In this document: in pieces, positions 17,046 to 26,050 of the stretch
Position numbering within the stretch: position 1 is the first letter of the stretch
Layout of the letters: the number at the start of each line of letters is the position of its first letter
NCBI RefSeq assembly: GCF_025685625.1
Contig: NZ_JAGSYI010000004.1
Coordinates: forward strand, 744,001 to 808,000
Origin: Acidicapsa acidisoli
GTDB lineage: Bacteria > Acidobacteriota > Terriglobia > Terriglobales > Acidobacteriaceae
Length of the DNA stretch: 64,000 bases
Direction of reading: 5' to 3'
Notes under the pieces: model-generated
What the model was told of the DNA's origin: nothing
Database searches by the model: none
What the model saw: only the letters and a program-made list of their open reading frames with translations
Position numbers and translations under genes: made by a program

Positions 17046-17121
17046 GTCTTCCGCCCCCTCGACACCGTGCTATCAAACCATGCTACTCCGAGATGATCGA
17101 TTGCGCGGGCCAATTTGATAG

Positions 17122-17560
17122 CTACTGCTTGATCACCGTTCCATCTCGTTTACGGATCTCGCCCCACCCGCCATTCAGGTGGTTTGCGTTGTCAGTAAAT
17201 GGAAATTTCGCCGCTAGTTTCTCGTCGATCTCGATTCCCTACCCCGACCTCTGGTTCACCCAGAAATAGCCATCCTTCATCTGGTCACCCTTTGAAGATT
17301 TCCTGCGTCTCAGCTTTGAATGGCATGTACTCCCGAATGCTGAAGTTATAGCTCACAATATCCAGAGTTCTATTCCCATGTGCCCTACCGGTGAAACATC
17401 TCCTGGTCCATGCCATGCGGTCTTCACGCCATACTGCTCAGCCAGGATCGCGATCTTTCGTGCGGGTAAAAATCCGCCCGCTTGCGACACATGTACGCTT
17501 CAGGCGTTGATGCGCGATTCCAAGAGATCGCAGACAAGATCATCGGCTATACCTGTGACC
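17122..17560 (-). pseudogene. Mandelate racemase/muconate lactonizing enzyme family, C-terminal remnant
   Basis: The minus strand reads HVSQAGGFLPARKIAILAE, then QYGVKTAWHGPGDVSPVGH, then in another frame LDIVSYNFSIREYMPFKAE, and finally WGEIRKRDGTVIKQ before a stop. These are the conserved C-terminal blocks of the enolase-superfamily dehydratases (RspA/mannonate-dehydratase type). Stops occur at a UGA after HVxx-proximal INA, after GIELWIL and after NQRSG, with frame changes between blocks. The gene is dead. It probably accompanied the DUF362 gene or a sugar-acid pathway once. Confidence 0.7.
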
Positions 17561-17636
17561 GTCGCGGCCTACATGCCCGCATCGTTATGGGGAATCATCA
17601 GATTTATTCCTTGGTGTGGATCTCAATTGGCAACGA

Positions 17637-18341
17637 CTATAACTCCAGTCTTGCTTTGATACGCTCGCGAACCGCTTGTTCGATCCTGCGATGAACCTCT
17701 TCATTGGTCAGGCCAACAGGATCGAAGTAGAGATTGAGAGCAAGTCCGTCAAGCAATGCTCCAAAGGAAGCAATGAGTTGACGGCGTTCTGCTCCATCCG
17801 CAGTCGCGAATTCCGGGACTAATTGCATCTTGCGCTCCGCGCACTGACCGCACACCGCGGCATGGAGTTCCACCAATCTTTGCCGCTTGTGCTGTGAATG
17901 CCGCGCTGCATACAGCTTGAATTCGACATAGAGCAAAGCGCGCTGCCTGTCGCGGACGAGGGCTTCGAGGTGTTCGGTGACAACCGCGATCCGCTCTTCG
18001 TGCGTGGAATCAGGCCGCAGCTTCTTTTGGAAGGCCGCATCGTCCTGGGCCAGATCCTGTGCGATCAACGCAAAGAAGAGATCTTCTTTATCCTTAAAGT
18101 GGGCATAGAGAGCTCCTCTTGTTTTGCCCGCAGATTCGGCAATATCCTGAAGCCTGGCTCCCTCGAAACCGTCACGGGCGAAGATGCGGCGAGCCGCATG
18201 CAACAGCTCGTGACGCGTGTGAATGGCGCGCTCCTGCGTCGGGCCATCGGAAGGATCTCTGAAGGCATTTCGCTTTCTCTTCCCGATTCCTGAATTTCCC
18301 CCGCTGATTCCTGAATCAAATTGTTCTGCGCCCGCATCCAT
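17637..18341 (-). CDS. TetR-family repressor of the RND efflux operon
   Basis: 234 residues from the ATG at 18341 (a GTG at 18356 lies inside the operator and is less likely). The TetR_N helix-turn-helix is at about 40-90: HELLHAARRIFARDGFEGARL, then DIAESAGKTRGALYAHFKDKEDL. The C-terminal ligand domain is typical in length. It is divergent from the efflux adaptor gene with a palindrome between them, the standard arrangement for an AcrR/TtgR-like local repressor that releases DNA on binding toxic compounds. The inducer cannot be read from the sequence. Confidence 0.9.
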   Translation of the reverse strand: MDAGAEQFDSGISGGNSGIGKRKRNAFRDPSDGPTQERAIHTRHELLHAARRIFARDGFEGARLQDIAESAGKTRGALYAHFKDKEDLFFALIAQDLAQDDAAFQKKLRPDSTHEERIAVVTEHLEALVRDRQRALLYVEFKLYAARHSQHKRQRLVELHAAVCGQCAERKMQLVPEFATADGAERRQLIASFGALLDGLALNLYFDPVGLTNEEVHRRIEQAVRERIKARLEL

Positions 18342-18346
18342 AGACG

Positions 18347-18368
18347 AAACATACACCCATGTATGTTT
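18347..18368. promoter_or_regulatory. 9-bp inverted repeat, probable TetR operator
   Basis: AAACATACA (18347-18355) and TGTATGTTT (18360-18368) are exact reverse complements four bases apart. The core ACATACA/TGTATGT resembles the AcrR operator. It lies between the TetR start and the efflux adaptor start, so one bound repressor could control both directions. Confidence 0.75.
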
Positions 18369-18417
18369 TACTGTACACCGTCATTGCGATCAGGCGGAAA
18401 ACGAACAAGGAGCTTTT

Positions 18418-19671
18418 ATGGCTTTCCAGGTGAGACGCAATCGCGGATCAGGAAACACCTACGCCCGCGGCATTCAGATGACCGGGGGCATCGCGCTCCC
18501 CTTTGCGCTGGTCCTCTTTTTGGCCGGATGCGAAAAGAAGCAGGCACCACCGGCTATGGGACCGTTGCCGGTTTCTGTTGTCACTGTCCACGCAAGCGAT
18601 GTTCCCCTCCGCAACGAATGGGTGGGCACCATGGACGGCTATGTGAATGCCCAGATTCAGCCCCAGGTGAGCGGCTACCTGATCAAGCAGGATTACCGCG
18701 AAGGCTCGGTCGTGAACAAGGGGCAGGTTCTGTTCGAGATCGACCCGCGTCCGTTTCAGGCAGTTTTGGACCAGGCCGAGGGTCAGGTAGGCCAGGCAGA
18801 GGGCGCTTTGGGCCAGGCGCAGGCCCAACTGGGACTCGCCGATATCAACGTGAAGCGAGACACTCCGTTGGCAGAACAGCACGCCATCGCGCAGAGCCAG
18901 CTCGACAACGATAAGCAGACCGAAGCACAAATGACCGCAAACGTCCGCGCGGCGGAGGCGCAGATCGCCAGTGCGAAAGCCGCGGTAGAAACCGCGAAAC
19001 TCAACCTCGGTTTTACCGAGGTTCGTTCGCTGATCTCCGGTGTCGCGGGACAGGCGACCACTCAGGTTGGCAATCTGGTGAACCCGCAGTCGGTTCTGAC
19101 TTCGGTCTCGCAAATGGACCCGATCAAGGTGTACTTCTCCATCAGTGACAGCGAGTATCTTTCGCTTTCCAACCTGCAGGACCAGAAGAAGAGCGGCCTG
19201 CTGAGCAGCGCCCCAAACCTGCCGCTGACACTCAGGTTGGCGAACGGCGACAAATATCCGAAACAAGGCCACATCGTCTTCGTCGATCGCCAGTTAAATG
19301 CGCAGACGGGCGCCATCCGCATTGCGGCAGCGTTCCCCAACCCGGGCAATATTCTTCGTCCGGGGCAGTTCGGCCGCGTCTCGGCTGAAACGCGGTTGCA
19401 ACACAATGTCATCCTCGTGCCGCAAGCTGCGGTCCAAGAGTTGCAGGGCACGCAGCAGGCCTTTATTGTCGGCCCTGACAACAAGGTCAAAATCGTCAAC
19501 CTCACTCTCGGTCCGCAATATGGCAGCGACTGGGTGGTCGAAGGCGGTCTGCCTGCCGGTTCGCAGGTGGTCGTCGACAACCTGCAAAAACTGCGGGAAG
19601 GTGTGCCTGTTTCTCCGCATCCTGCGCAGACTGCACCAGCACCCGCGATGAACGATGCGGCCGGGAGGTAA
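18418..19671 (+). CDS. RND efflux periplasmic adaptor (membrane fusion lipoprotein)
   Basis: 417 residues. The lipobox LAGC at the end of the first hydrophobic segment (ALPFALVLFLAGCEKK) marks a lipoprotein anchored in the inner membrane. The lipoyl/barrel-sandwich half (QIQPQVSGYLIKQDYREGS) leads into a long Gln/Ala-rich helical hairpin (QAEGQVGQAEGALGQAQAQ ... AEAQIASAKAAVETAKLNL). The beta-barrel and membrane-proximal domains follow (GQATTQVGNLVNPQSVLTS, LRPGQFGRVSAETR). The frame is open upstream, but AAGGAG before the ATG at 18418 fixes the start. The stop is two bases before the pump gene. It couples the pump to the outer-membrane channel encoded downstream. Confidence 0.95.
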   Translation: MAFQVRRNRGSGNTYARGIQMTGGIALPFALVLFLAGCEKKQAPPAMGPLPVSVVTVHASDVPLRNEWVGTMDGYVNAQIQPQVSGYLIKQDYREGSVVNKGQVLFEIDPRPFQAVLDQAEGQVGQAEGALGQAQAQLGLADINVKRDTPLAEQHAIAQSQLDNDKQTEAQMTANVRAAEAQIASAKAAVETAKLNLGFTEVRSLISGVAGQATTQVGNLVNPQSVLTSVSQMDPIKVYFSISDSEYLSLSNLQDQKKSGLLSSAPNLPLTLRLANGDKYPKQGHIVFVDRQLNAQTGAIRIAAAFPNPGNILRPGQFGRVSAETRLQHNVILVPQAAVQELQGTQQAFIVGPDNKVKIVNLTLGPQYGSDWVVEGGLPAGSQVVVDNLQKLREGVPVSPHPAQTAPAPAMNDAAGR

Positions 19672-19673
19672 GG

Positions 19674-22600
19674 ATGTCGAAGTTCTTTATTCGCAGGCCG
19701 ATCGTGGCCATTGTCATTGCCATCCTCACTACGATTATTGGCCTGGTGTCGATGCTGACTCTGCCGACGGCGCAGTATCCGGACATCGCGCCGCCGGAAA
19801 TCCAGGTACAGGCCAACTATGCAGGCGCCGACGCCAAGACGCTGTTGCAATCCGTGTCTACGCCGCTGGAACAGCAGATCACCGGCGTCGACAACATGCT
19901 GTACATGTATTCGGTCAATGCCAATAACGGACAGTCGCAAATCTTTGTCGACTTCGACGTGAAGACAAACCCGGATACCGACCAGATTCTGACACAGCTG
20001 CGCGTATCTCAGGCGCAGTCGCAGTTGCCTGCGCAGGCGACCGTGGGCGGCATCACCGTGCAGAAGTCGCTTACCTCGCCGCTGATGATCGTAGCGCTCT
20101 CGTCGCCAAACAACACGTTCGACGCGACGTTCCTTACGAACTACGCCATTATCAAGCTGCAGGATGAAATCACCCGAGTTCCCGGTGTTGCTCGCGTCCA
20201 GGTGTTCGGCGGCCAGTATGCTCTACGCGTATGGGTGCAGCCAGACAAGCTGGCAAAGCTTGGTGTAACAGCGCCTGAAATCATTGCAGCCCTGCAGACG
20301 CAGAACAATGTGAATCCGGCCGGTCAGGTCGGAGGCGATCCCGCTCCGAAGGGTCAGCAGTTCACCTATACCGTCCGTACCGAGGGCCGGCTCGTCACTC
20401 CGGAAGAGTTCGGGAAGATCGTTGTGCGCGCGAACGCTGATGGTTCGGTGGTCCATCTAAGTGACGTCGCCCGCGTCGAGATGGGCCAGCAGTACTATAC
20501 GCTGAATGGACGCTATAATAAGGCGCCAGCCGGCGTCTTCGGCGTCTATCAGCTCCCAGGCTCCAATGCAGTGGAAGTAGCCAAACTGGTGAACCAGCGG
20601 ATGGCCGAGCTTTCCAAAAGCTTCCCCGCTGGACTGACGTACGACGTCCCGCTCGACACAACCAAGGCTGTGACCGCAGGTCTGCATGAAATTGTGCTAA
20701 CCCTGGTGGAAGCTCTGGTCCTGGTGGTGATCGTGGTCTTCGTCTTCCTGCAAGGCTGGCGTGCGACGCTGATTCCTCTGATGGCCGTGCCGGTCTCCCT
20801 GATCGGCACGTTCATCATCTTCCCTTTGCTGGGATTCTCCATCAACACGCTATCGCTCTTCGGGCTTGTGCTGGCGATCGGACTGGTGGTCGATGACGCC
20901 ATCATCGTGGTCGAAGCGGTAGAGCACCACATTGATGAAGGCATGAGCCCCACGGACGCGACCATCAAAGCCATGGAGGAAGTAGGCGGGCCGGTCGTGG
21001 CCATCGCGCTCATCCTTGCTGCCGTGTTCATTCCCACAGCGGCCATCCCCGGCATTACTGGCCGTCTCTATCAGCAGTTTGCCATCACGATCGCGATCTC
21101 CGTTCTCATCTCGGCCTTCAATGCGCTAACGCTCAGCCCCGCGCTGGCGTCCCTGCTGCTGAAACCGAAAGATAAGGAAAAGAAAAAGGGACTGCTCGGG
21201 CGCTTTTTCGAGTTTTTCAACAACTTCTTTGGCCGCGCAACGGACAATTTTGTATCCACATCGAGAGTTATGGTGCACAAGGCCGGGTTCTCCATGCTCG
21301 TCCTGGCCGCCGTGGGTGTCGTTTCGGTGTTGTTGGGCGCACACCTGCCAACGGGCTTCATTCCAACAGAAGATCAGGGATATGCCTTCGTCGCGCTGCA
21401 GCTTCCGGACGCTTCTTCTCTGCAGCGCACCGATGAGGCGGCACTGAAGGTGTCCGATGCGCTGATGAAAACGCCAGGCGTCCACAGCGTCATCCAGGTC
21501 AACGGCTTCAGCCTGCTTACGCAGACCCAGAGCACCAATACAGCCTTCTTCTTCGTATCCTTCAAGGACTGGGATGTTCGAAAGTCGAAGGAGGAGCAGT
21601 TCCTCGCCATCCAGCAGAATCTTGCAAAGCAACTGGCAATGAATCCGGATGGCATCGCCTTCAGCTTCCCGCCACCTTCGATTCCCGGCGTCGGCACTTC
21701 GGGGGGCGTTACCTTCATCCTTGAAGACCGCTCGGGCAACGACGATCCGATGTATCTGACCAAGAACCTCGGTACGTTCATGGGCGCCCTGAAAAATCAT
21801 CATGAGATCGCGGCCGCTGTTCCAGCCTACCTGCCCGCCGTGCCGCAGATTTATGCGGCGGTGGACAAAGAAAAGGTTGTGCAGCAGCAGGTTCAGCTCT
21901 CGGATGTTTATGCGACGATGCAGACATTCATGGGCGGATACCTTGCAAACTACTTCAACCGGTTTGGCCGGCAATGGCAAACATACGTGGAAGCTGAGTC
22001 CGACACACGAAGTAAGATCGAAAACATCAATCAGTTCTATGTGCGAAGCGCCAATGGAGGACAGGTGCCTCTGGCAACGCTCATCAACATCAAAAAGATC
22101 AATGGACCGGAATTCATTCTTCGATTCAACGAATACAACGCAGTGCAGATGACCATCGTCGGCGCCCCCGGGTACAGTTCCGGGCAGGTCATGAAGGCTT
22201 TGGAAGACACCTTCCATCAGACCATGCCGTCTGACATGGGCTTCGATTATTCAGGCATGTCCTTCCAGGAAAACAAGGCCGCGCACGGACTTCCTCCATG
22301 GGTCGTCTTCGGGCTCTCGATTCTGTTCGTTTTCCTGATTTTGGCTGCTCAATATGAAAGCTGGACTCTTCCATTCAGCGTTCTTCTCAGCACGCCGGTG
22401 GCGATTCTGGGCGCCTATACGGCGTTGAATATCCGTGCGCTGGAGAACGATGTCTTTGCAACCATCGGACTGATCATGCTGATCGGTCTGTCGGCGAAGA
22501 ACGCGATCCTCATCGTCGAGTTCGCCAAGACGAACTACGAGAAGGGGGAAAGCATTGCCCAGGCCGCGCTGGACGCAGCCCGGCTTCGTCTCCGGCCCAT

Positions 22601-22895
22601 CATCATGACAGCACTGGCATTTATCGTCGGATGCCTTCCACTATGGTTTGCATCCGGCGCCGGAGGCGTGTCGCGCCGCATCCTGGGCACGGTGGTCGTG
22701 GGCGGCATGCTGCTCTCGACAGTGCTCGGTATTCTCTTCGTTCCCGTAACGTTTTCGTTCGTCGAGTATCTCTCCCATCGCTACACCAAAGGGGGAAAAG
22801 GAACGACGATGGATTCCAAACCCGACGTCGATCCAGTCGAGCTCGGCAAGCGGGCTGGTATCGGCCAGCCACCGGCCAAGGGAGATCACGCATGA
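19674..22895 (+). CDS. RND multidrug efflux pump, inner-membrane permease (HAE1 type)
   Basis: 1073 residues, the normal size for AcrB-like proton-driven pumps. It opens SKFFIRRPIVAIVIAILTTI (TM1). Two large periplasmic domains alternate with 12 membrane helices. The proton-relay Asp pair is present in GLVVDDAIIVVEAVE (TM4), and a matching region in TM10 reads LIGLSAKNAILIVEFAK. It begins two bases after the adaptor stop, and its stop overlaps the ATG of the channel gene (ATGA), so the three are an operon. Substrates are unknown; HAE1 pumps export drugs, detergents and plant phenolics. Confidence 0.97.
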   Translation: MSKFFIRRPIVAIVIAILTTIIGLVSMLTLPTAQYPDIAPPEIQVQANYAGADAKTLLQSVSTPLEQQITGVDNMLYMYSVNANNGQSQIFVDFDVKTNPDTDQILTQLRVSQAQSQLPAQATVGGITVQKSLTSPLMIVALSSPNNTFDATFLTNYAIIKLQDEITRVPGVARVQVFGGQYALRVWVQPDKLAKLGVTAPEIIAALQTQNNVNPAGQVGGDPAPKGQQFTYTVRTEGRLVTPEEFGKIVVRANADGSVVHLSDVARVEMGQQYYTLNGRYNKAPAGVFGVYQLPGSNAVEVAKLVNQRMAELSKSFPAGLTYDVPLDTTKAVTAGLHEIVLTLVEALVLVVIVVFVFLQGWRATLIPLMAVPVSLIGTFIIFPLLGFSINTLSLFGLVLAIGLVVDDAIIVVEAVEHHIDEGMSPTDATIKAMEEVGGPVVAIALILAAVFIPTAAIPGITGRLYQQFAITIAISVLISAFNALTLSPALASLLLKPKDKEKKKGLLGRFFEFFNNFFGRATDNFVSTSRVMVHKAGFSMLVLAAVGVVSVLLGAHLPTGFIPTEDQGYAFVALQLPDASSLQRTDEAALKVSDALMKTPGVHSVIQVNGFSLLTQTQSTNTAFFFVSFKDWDVRKSKEEQFLAIQQNLAKQLAMNPDGIAFSFPPPSIPGVGTSGGVTFILEDRSGNDDPMYLTKNLGTFMGALKNHHEIAAAVPAYLPAVPQIYAAVDKEKVVQQQVQLSDVYATMQTFMGGYLANYFNRFGRQWQTYVEAESDTRSKIENINQFYVRSANGGQVPLATLINIKKINGPEFILRFNEYNAVQMTIVGAPGYSSGQVMKALEDTFHQTMPSDMGFDYSGMSFQENKAAHGLPPWVVFGLSILFVFLILAAQYESWTLPFSVLLSTPVAILGAYTALNIRALENDVFATIGLIMLIGLSAKNAILIVEFAKTNYEKGESIAQAALDAARLRLRPIIMTALAFIVGCLPLWFASGAGGVSRRILGTVVVGGMLLSTVLGILFVPVTFSFVEYLSHRYTKGGKGTTMDSKPDVDPVELGKRAGIGQPPAKGDHA

Positions 22896-24313
22896 ATACC
22901 TCGATGAAAAGCGCAACTGCGTTCCTGGCTGGCATCACGGCTTTACTTCTGGCAGGTTGCAACGTTGGCCCAAAATACCAGCGGCCTGCGGTCACAGCTC
23001 CTCCTGCGTTTCGCGGTCCGGATGAGACCGCTGTTTCGAGCGATGCTAAGGATTCGCTCGGAGATGAGCAATGGAGCGCGGTATTTCGCGAGCCGGAGTT
23101 GCAGGATCTGATCCGTCAGGCGCTAGCGAACAACTATGACCTGCGTGTAGCTGCCGAGCGCGTACTCGAAGCCCAGTCGCAGATTCGTATTACGCGGGCA
23201 GCCGGCCTGCCTACGCTCACTGTCGGCGGGACGGGTATAGGCGCAGATCTCCCAAGTTCTCTTGGAAGTACTCTGGGAGGGAACAATCCCCTGTCGTTCG
23301 GCAGCTTCAATTTGTCGGCCGCGTGGACGCCGGATTTCTGGGGTTTGTATCGCAAGCAGACGGAAGCTGCGCGGGATCAGATGCTCGCGCAAGCGTGGGC
23401 GCAGCGCGCCGTGCGCATGACTCTGGTTGGGCAGGTTGCGACATCGTACTTCACGCTGCGGTCTCTGGATCAGCAACTCGAGGTTGCCAAGCAGACCCTC
23501 AAAGCCCGCCAGGACTCCTTGGATCTGACAAAGAGGCTAGAACACGGTGGTTCCGCGCCGCTTTCCGACGTGCGCCAGGCAGAGCAGTTGCTCTACACGG
23601 CCAGCGCAGAGATTCCTCAGCTGCAGGAGCAGATTCAGCAGCAGGAGAATGCGATGAGCCTTCTGCTGGGGAAGCCACCCGGGCCAGTCGCGCACACCGA
23701 TCCATCGGCGCTCTCGCCTGTGCCGCAGGATCTTCCGGTTGGCATTCCCTCGCAGCTTCTGGAGCGCCGTCCTGACATCCAACAGACCGAAGCGCAGCTC
23801 AAAGCAGCCAATGCACAGGTAGGTGTAGCCAAGGCGCAATTCTTCCCGCAGCTCTCGATCAGCGCATCGGCTGGCGTAGGTGGAGACAGCCTCTCCAACA
23901 TCTTCGATCCGGCAGGCAAAACAATCTATGGCCTCGGCACTCTGACGCAGCCCATCTTTGAAGGCGGCAAGCTTCGCGGTCAATATGAGCTTTCCAAGCA
24001 GCAAAAGGAAGAGTTGGTCCTCACCTATCAGAAGACGATCCTGACTGCCTTCCGCGATGTATCGAACTCCTTGATCGCCGTAAACAAGCAACATGCCACG
24101 CGTGCCGAGCAGCAAAAGCTGGTAGAAGCCGCACAGGATGCAACGCGGCTCGCGCGCATTCGCTATGAAGGCGGCTCGACGGCCTATCTCGAAGTGCTCA
24201 CGACAGACACCAATCTCTTTAACGCTCAGCTCAACCTCATCAACGCGGAACAGAGCGAGGCGCTCTCTCTCGTGCAGCTCTACCAGGCACTCGGCGGTGG
24301 TTGGCAGCAGTAA
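22892..24313 (+). CDS. RND outer-membrane channel lipoprotein (NodT/OprM type)
   Basis: 473 residues from the ATG at 22892, which overlaps the pump's stop. LLLAGCNVGPKYQRPAV contains the lipobox and the typical VGPxYxRP start of the NodT family. Two repeats of the OEP domain follow, with long helices (AEAQLKAANAQVGVAKAQFF, EAAQDATRLARIRYEGGST) and the conserved LLERRPDIQQTEAQL. The trimer would form the outer-membrane exit duct for the upstream pump. Length and order fit the family well. Confidence 0.96.
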   Translation: MNTSMKSATAFLAGITALLLAGCNVGPKYQRPAVTAPPAFRGPDETAVSSDAKDSLGDEQWSAVFREPELQDLIRQALANNYDLRVAAERVLEAQSQIRITRAAGLPTLTVGGTGIGADLPSSLGSTLGGNNPLSFGSFNLSAAWTPDFWGLYRKQTEAARDQMLAQAWAQRAVRMTLVGQVATSYFTLRSLDQQLEVAKQTLKARQDSLDLTKRLEHGGSAPLSDVRQAEQLLYTASAEIPQLQEQIQQQENAMSLLLGKPPGPVAHTDPSALSPVPQDLPVGIPSQLLERRPDIQQTEAQLKAANAQVGVAKAQFFPQLSISASAGVGGDSLSNIFDPAGKTIYGLGTLTQPIFEGGKLRGQYELSKQQKEELVLTYQKTILTAFRDVSNSLIAVNKQHATRAEQQKLVEAAQDATRLARIRYEGGSTAYLEVLTTDTNLFNAQLNLINAEQSEALSLVQLYQALGGGWQQ

Positions 24314-24337
24314 ATCTGCTCCACCATCGCCCTGCAG

Positions 24338-24363
24338 GCATCTTGCACAATTGTGCAAGATGC
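24338..24363. terminator. 26-bp perfect palindrome after the efflux operon, possible terminator
   Basis: GCATCTTGCACAA is followed immediately by its exact reverse complement TTGTGCAAGATGC. As RNA it can fold into an 11-bp stem with an AATT loop, 24 bp after the channel gene's stop. No T-run follows, so a factor-dependent stop or a protein-binding site are alternatives. Confidence 0.45.
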
Positions 24364-24863
24364 AGCGTCGATAAAGCCAGGCAGCGGTGCTCTTCACTGG
24401 CACGCACTGTTGGGCTCACTCGAACACGCAACAAAGGCCTTGTCTTTTAAGACGATAGAGGACGTTATCATTCATTTAGACTCGGTGATGCGAACTCAAG
24501 AGATCGCAGAGGCCGTTTGCTTCCAGGGCGAGAATCGTGCAAAAAGGGACCAGGGAGAAATCTCCCCATATGCTGCATGAGCCGCTGGCGAACGAAGTCG
24601 GCGCTCGATCGGCTTCATGCCTGCGACCTGTTTCTGTTAGGGACCTTTTCCGAGAAATGCCTGTCATCGGCGAAATCGCATTGCATGCCCCTGTCTGGAT
24701 CATTCCGCCCCGATACCCGCCACTCGACCGGAACCAGGAGGGAAACTTCGGGACTCAACCCCATCCCAATGGGTGCATCGCCTAAAATTGCGAGGGTTAA
24801 ACTACTTCTGGGTTGCCAGGTAAATCTACGCAAAAGCGCGCGAGTAGATACGCCTACAATGGC
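24364..24863. other. Stretch left of the insertion sequence, no gene recognised
   Basis: About 500 bp with only short open frames that resemble no family. It may include DNA that was once upstream of the TIR-STAND gene before the IS630 insertion. Confidence 0.4.
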
Positions 24864-24865
24864 TA

Positions 24866-26014
24866 GTGTCCTGTCCCTGAAATAATTATCATAAATATTG
24901 GAGATTCGGCATCGGATAGAGTGGGAGGAAGCCCATGCGGAAAGGTCGTCCACTCGCTCCGTTGTCTGTTACCGTTGAGGATCGCGCTCAGCTTGTCGCC
25001 TGGAGCAAGCGGCCCAAGACGGCGCTGGCCATGCGATCGCGCATCGTTCTGCTGGCTGCCGATGGACTCAGCAACACGGTCATTGCCAGCCAACTACACA
25101 CCATGCAGCACACCGTGGGCAAGTGGCGGAGGCGTTATCTGGAGTCCGGTCTGGATGGACTTTTAGACGAGCCGCGCCCAGGCACCTCGCACAAGCTCAG
25201 CGACCGTGACGTGGAGAGTGTTCTGGCGCTCACCCTGGAGTCAACCCCAGCAGATGCTACGCAGTGGTCGACACGTTCCATGGCCAAGCGCGCCGGTCTC
25301 AGCCGCAACTCCATCCATCGCATCTGGCAAGCCTTTTCCCTGGCGCCGCATCGCTCCGAGACGTTCAAGTTATCCAAAGACCCGCTGTTCATCGACAAGG
25401 TGCGCGATATCGTCGGCCTGTATCTGGCTCCTCCGGAGCGCGCCCTGGTGCTGTGCGTGGACGAGAAGAGTCAGATACAAGCCCTGGATCGCACCGCGCC
25501 GCTGCTGCCCATGCGTCCCGGACAGATCGAACGCCGCACCCACGATTACGCCCGTCATGGCACCACCAACCTGTTCGCTGCCCTGGACACCAAAACCGGT
25601 GCGCTGATTGGCCAGACCCAGCGTCGGCATCGCTCGGTGGAATTCCGCAGCTTCCTCGATACGATTGAGGAAAACGTGCCGCCGGAGTTGGACATCCACC
25701 TGATCCTGGACAACTACGGCACCCACAGGACGCAACTGATTCGCGACTGGCTGGTGAAGAGGCCGCGCTTTCACCTGCACTTCACGCCCACTTCGGCCAG
25801 TTGGCTCAATCTGGTCGAACGCTGGTTCGCTTTGCTCACTGAAAAGCAGCTCCGGCGCGGCGTCCATCGCTCCACCAAAGAACTGGAAACAGCCATCCAA
25901 CGCTTCATCCAGCACCACAACATGCATCCAAAACCCTTCATCTGGCATAAAACCGCAGACCAAATTCTCGACTCCCTCGCGCGATTTTGTACTCGAACTT
26001 TAGGGACAGGAGAC
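24866..26014 (+). mobile_element. IS630-family insertion sequence, 1149 bp, apparently intact
   Basis: Terminal inverted repeats of 18 bp match at 15 positions: GTGTCCTGTCCCTGAAAT at the left (24866-24883) and GTCTCCTGTCCCTAAAGT read inward from the right (26014-25997). The element is flanked by TA on both sides (24864-24865 and 26015-26016), the target duplication of IS630/Tc1-type elements. It carries one transposase gene filling almost the whole length. It sits 34 bp upstream of the start codon of the dead TIR-STAND gene. Confidence 0.92.
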
Positions 26015-26017
26015 TAG
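24935..26017 (+). CDS. IS630-family DDE transposase
   Basis: 360 residues. The N-terminal helix-turn-helix ([20 protein letters not shown], then [21 protein letters not shown]) binds the ends. The catalytic DDE core shows [13 protein letters not shown] (first Asp), [11 protein letters not shown] (second Asp) and [15 protein letters not shown] (Glu). GGAGG lies five bases before the ATG. The stop codon TAG is not encoded by the element: T and A are the duplicated target dinucleotide and G is the first flanking base. The gene is full-length, so the element may still be mobile. Confidence 0.95.
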   Translation: MRKGRPLAPLSVTVEDRAQLVAWSKRPKTALAMRSRIVLLAADGLSNTVIASQLHTMQHTVGKWRRRYLESGLDGLLDEPRPGTSHKLSDRDVESVLALTLESTPADATQWSTRSMAKRAGLSRNSIHRIWQAFSLAPHRSETFKLSKDPLFIDKVRDIVGLYLAPPERALVLCVDEKSQIQALDRTAPLLPMRPGQIERRTHDYARHGTTNLFAALDTKTGALIGQTQRRHRSVEFRSFLDTIEENVPPELDIHLILDNYGTHRTQLIRDWLVKRPRFHLHFTPTSASWLNLVERWFALLTEKQLRRGVHRSTKELETAIQRFIQHHNMHPKPFIWHKTADQILDSLARFCTRTLGTGD

Positions 26018-26050
26018 ATCATCTTGACAGAAAGTCAAGTAGACCGCGCC

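Noticed and set aside
18223-18417. N-terminal extension of the efflux adaptor
   Set aside because: It crosses the TetR gene and operator; AAGGAG before the ATG at 18418 and the lipobox position fix the later start.
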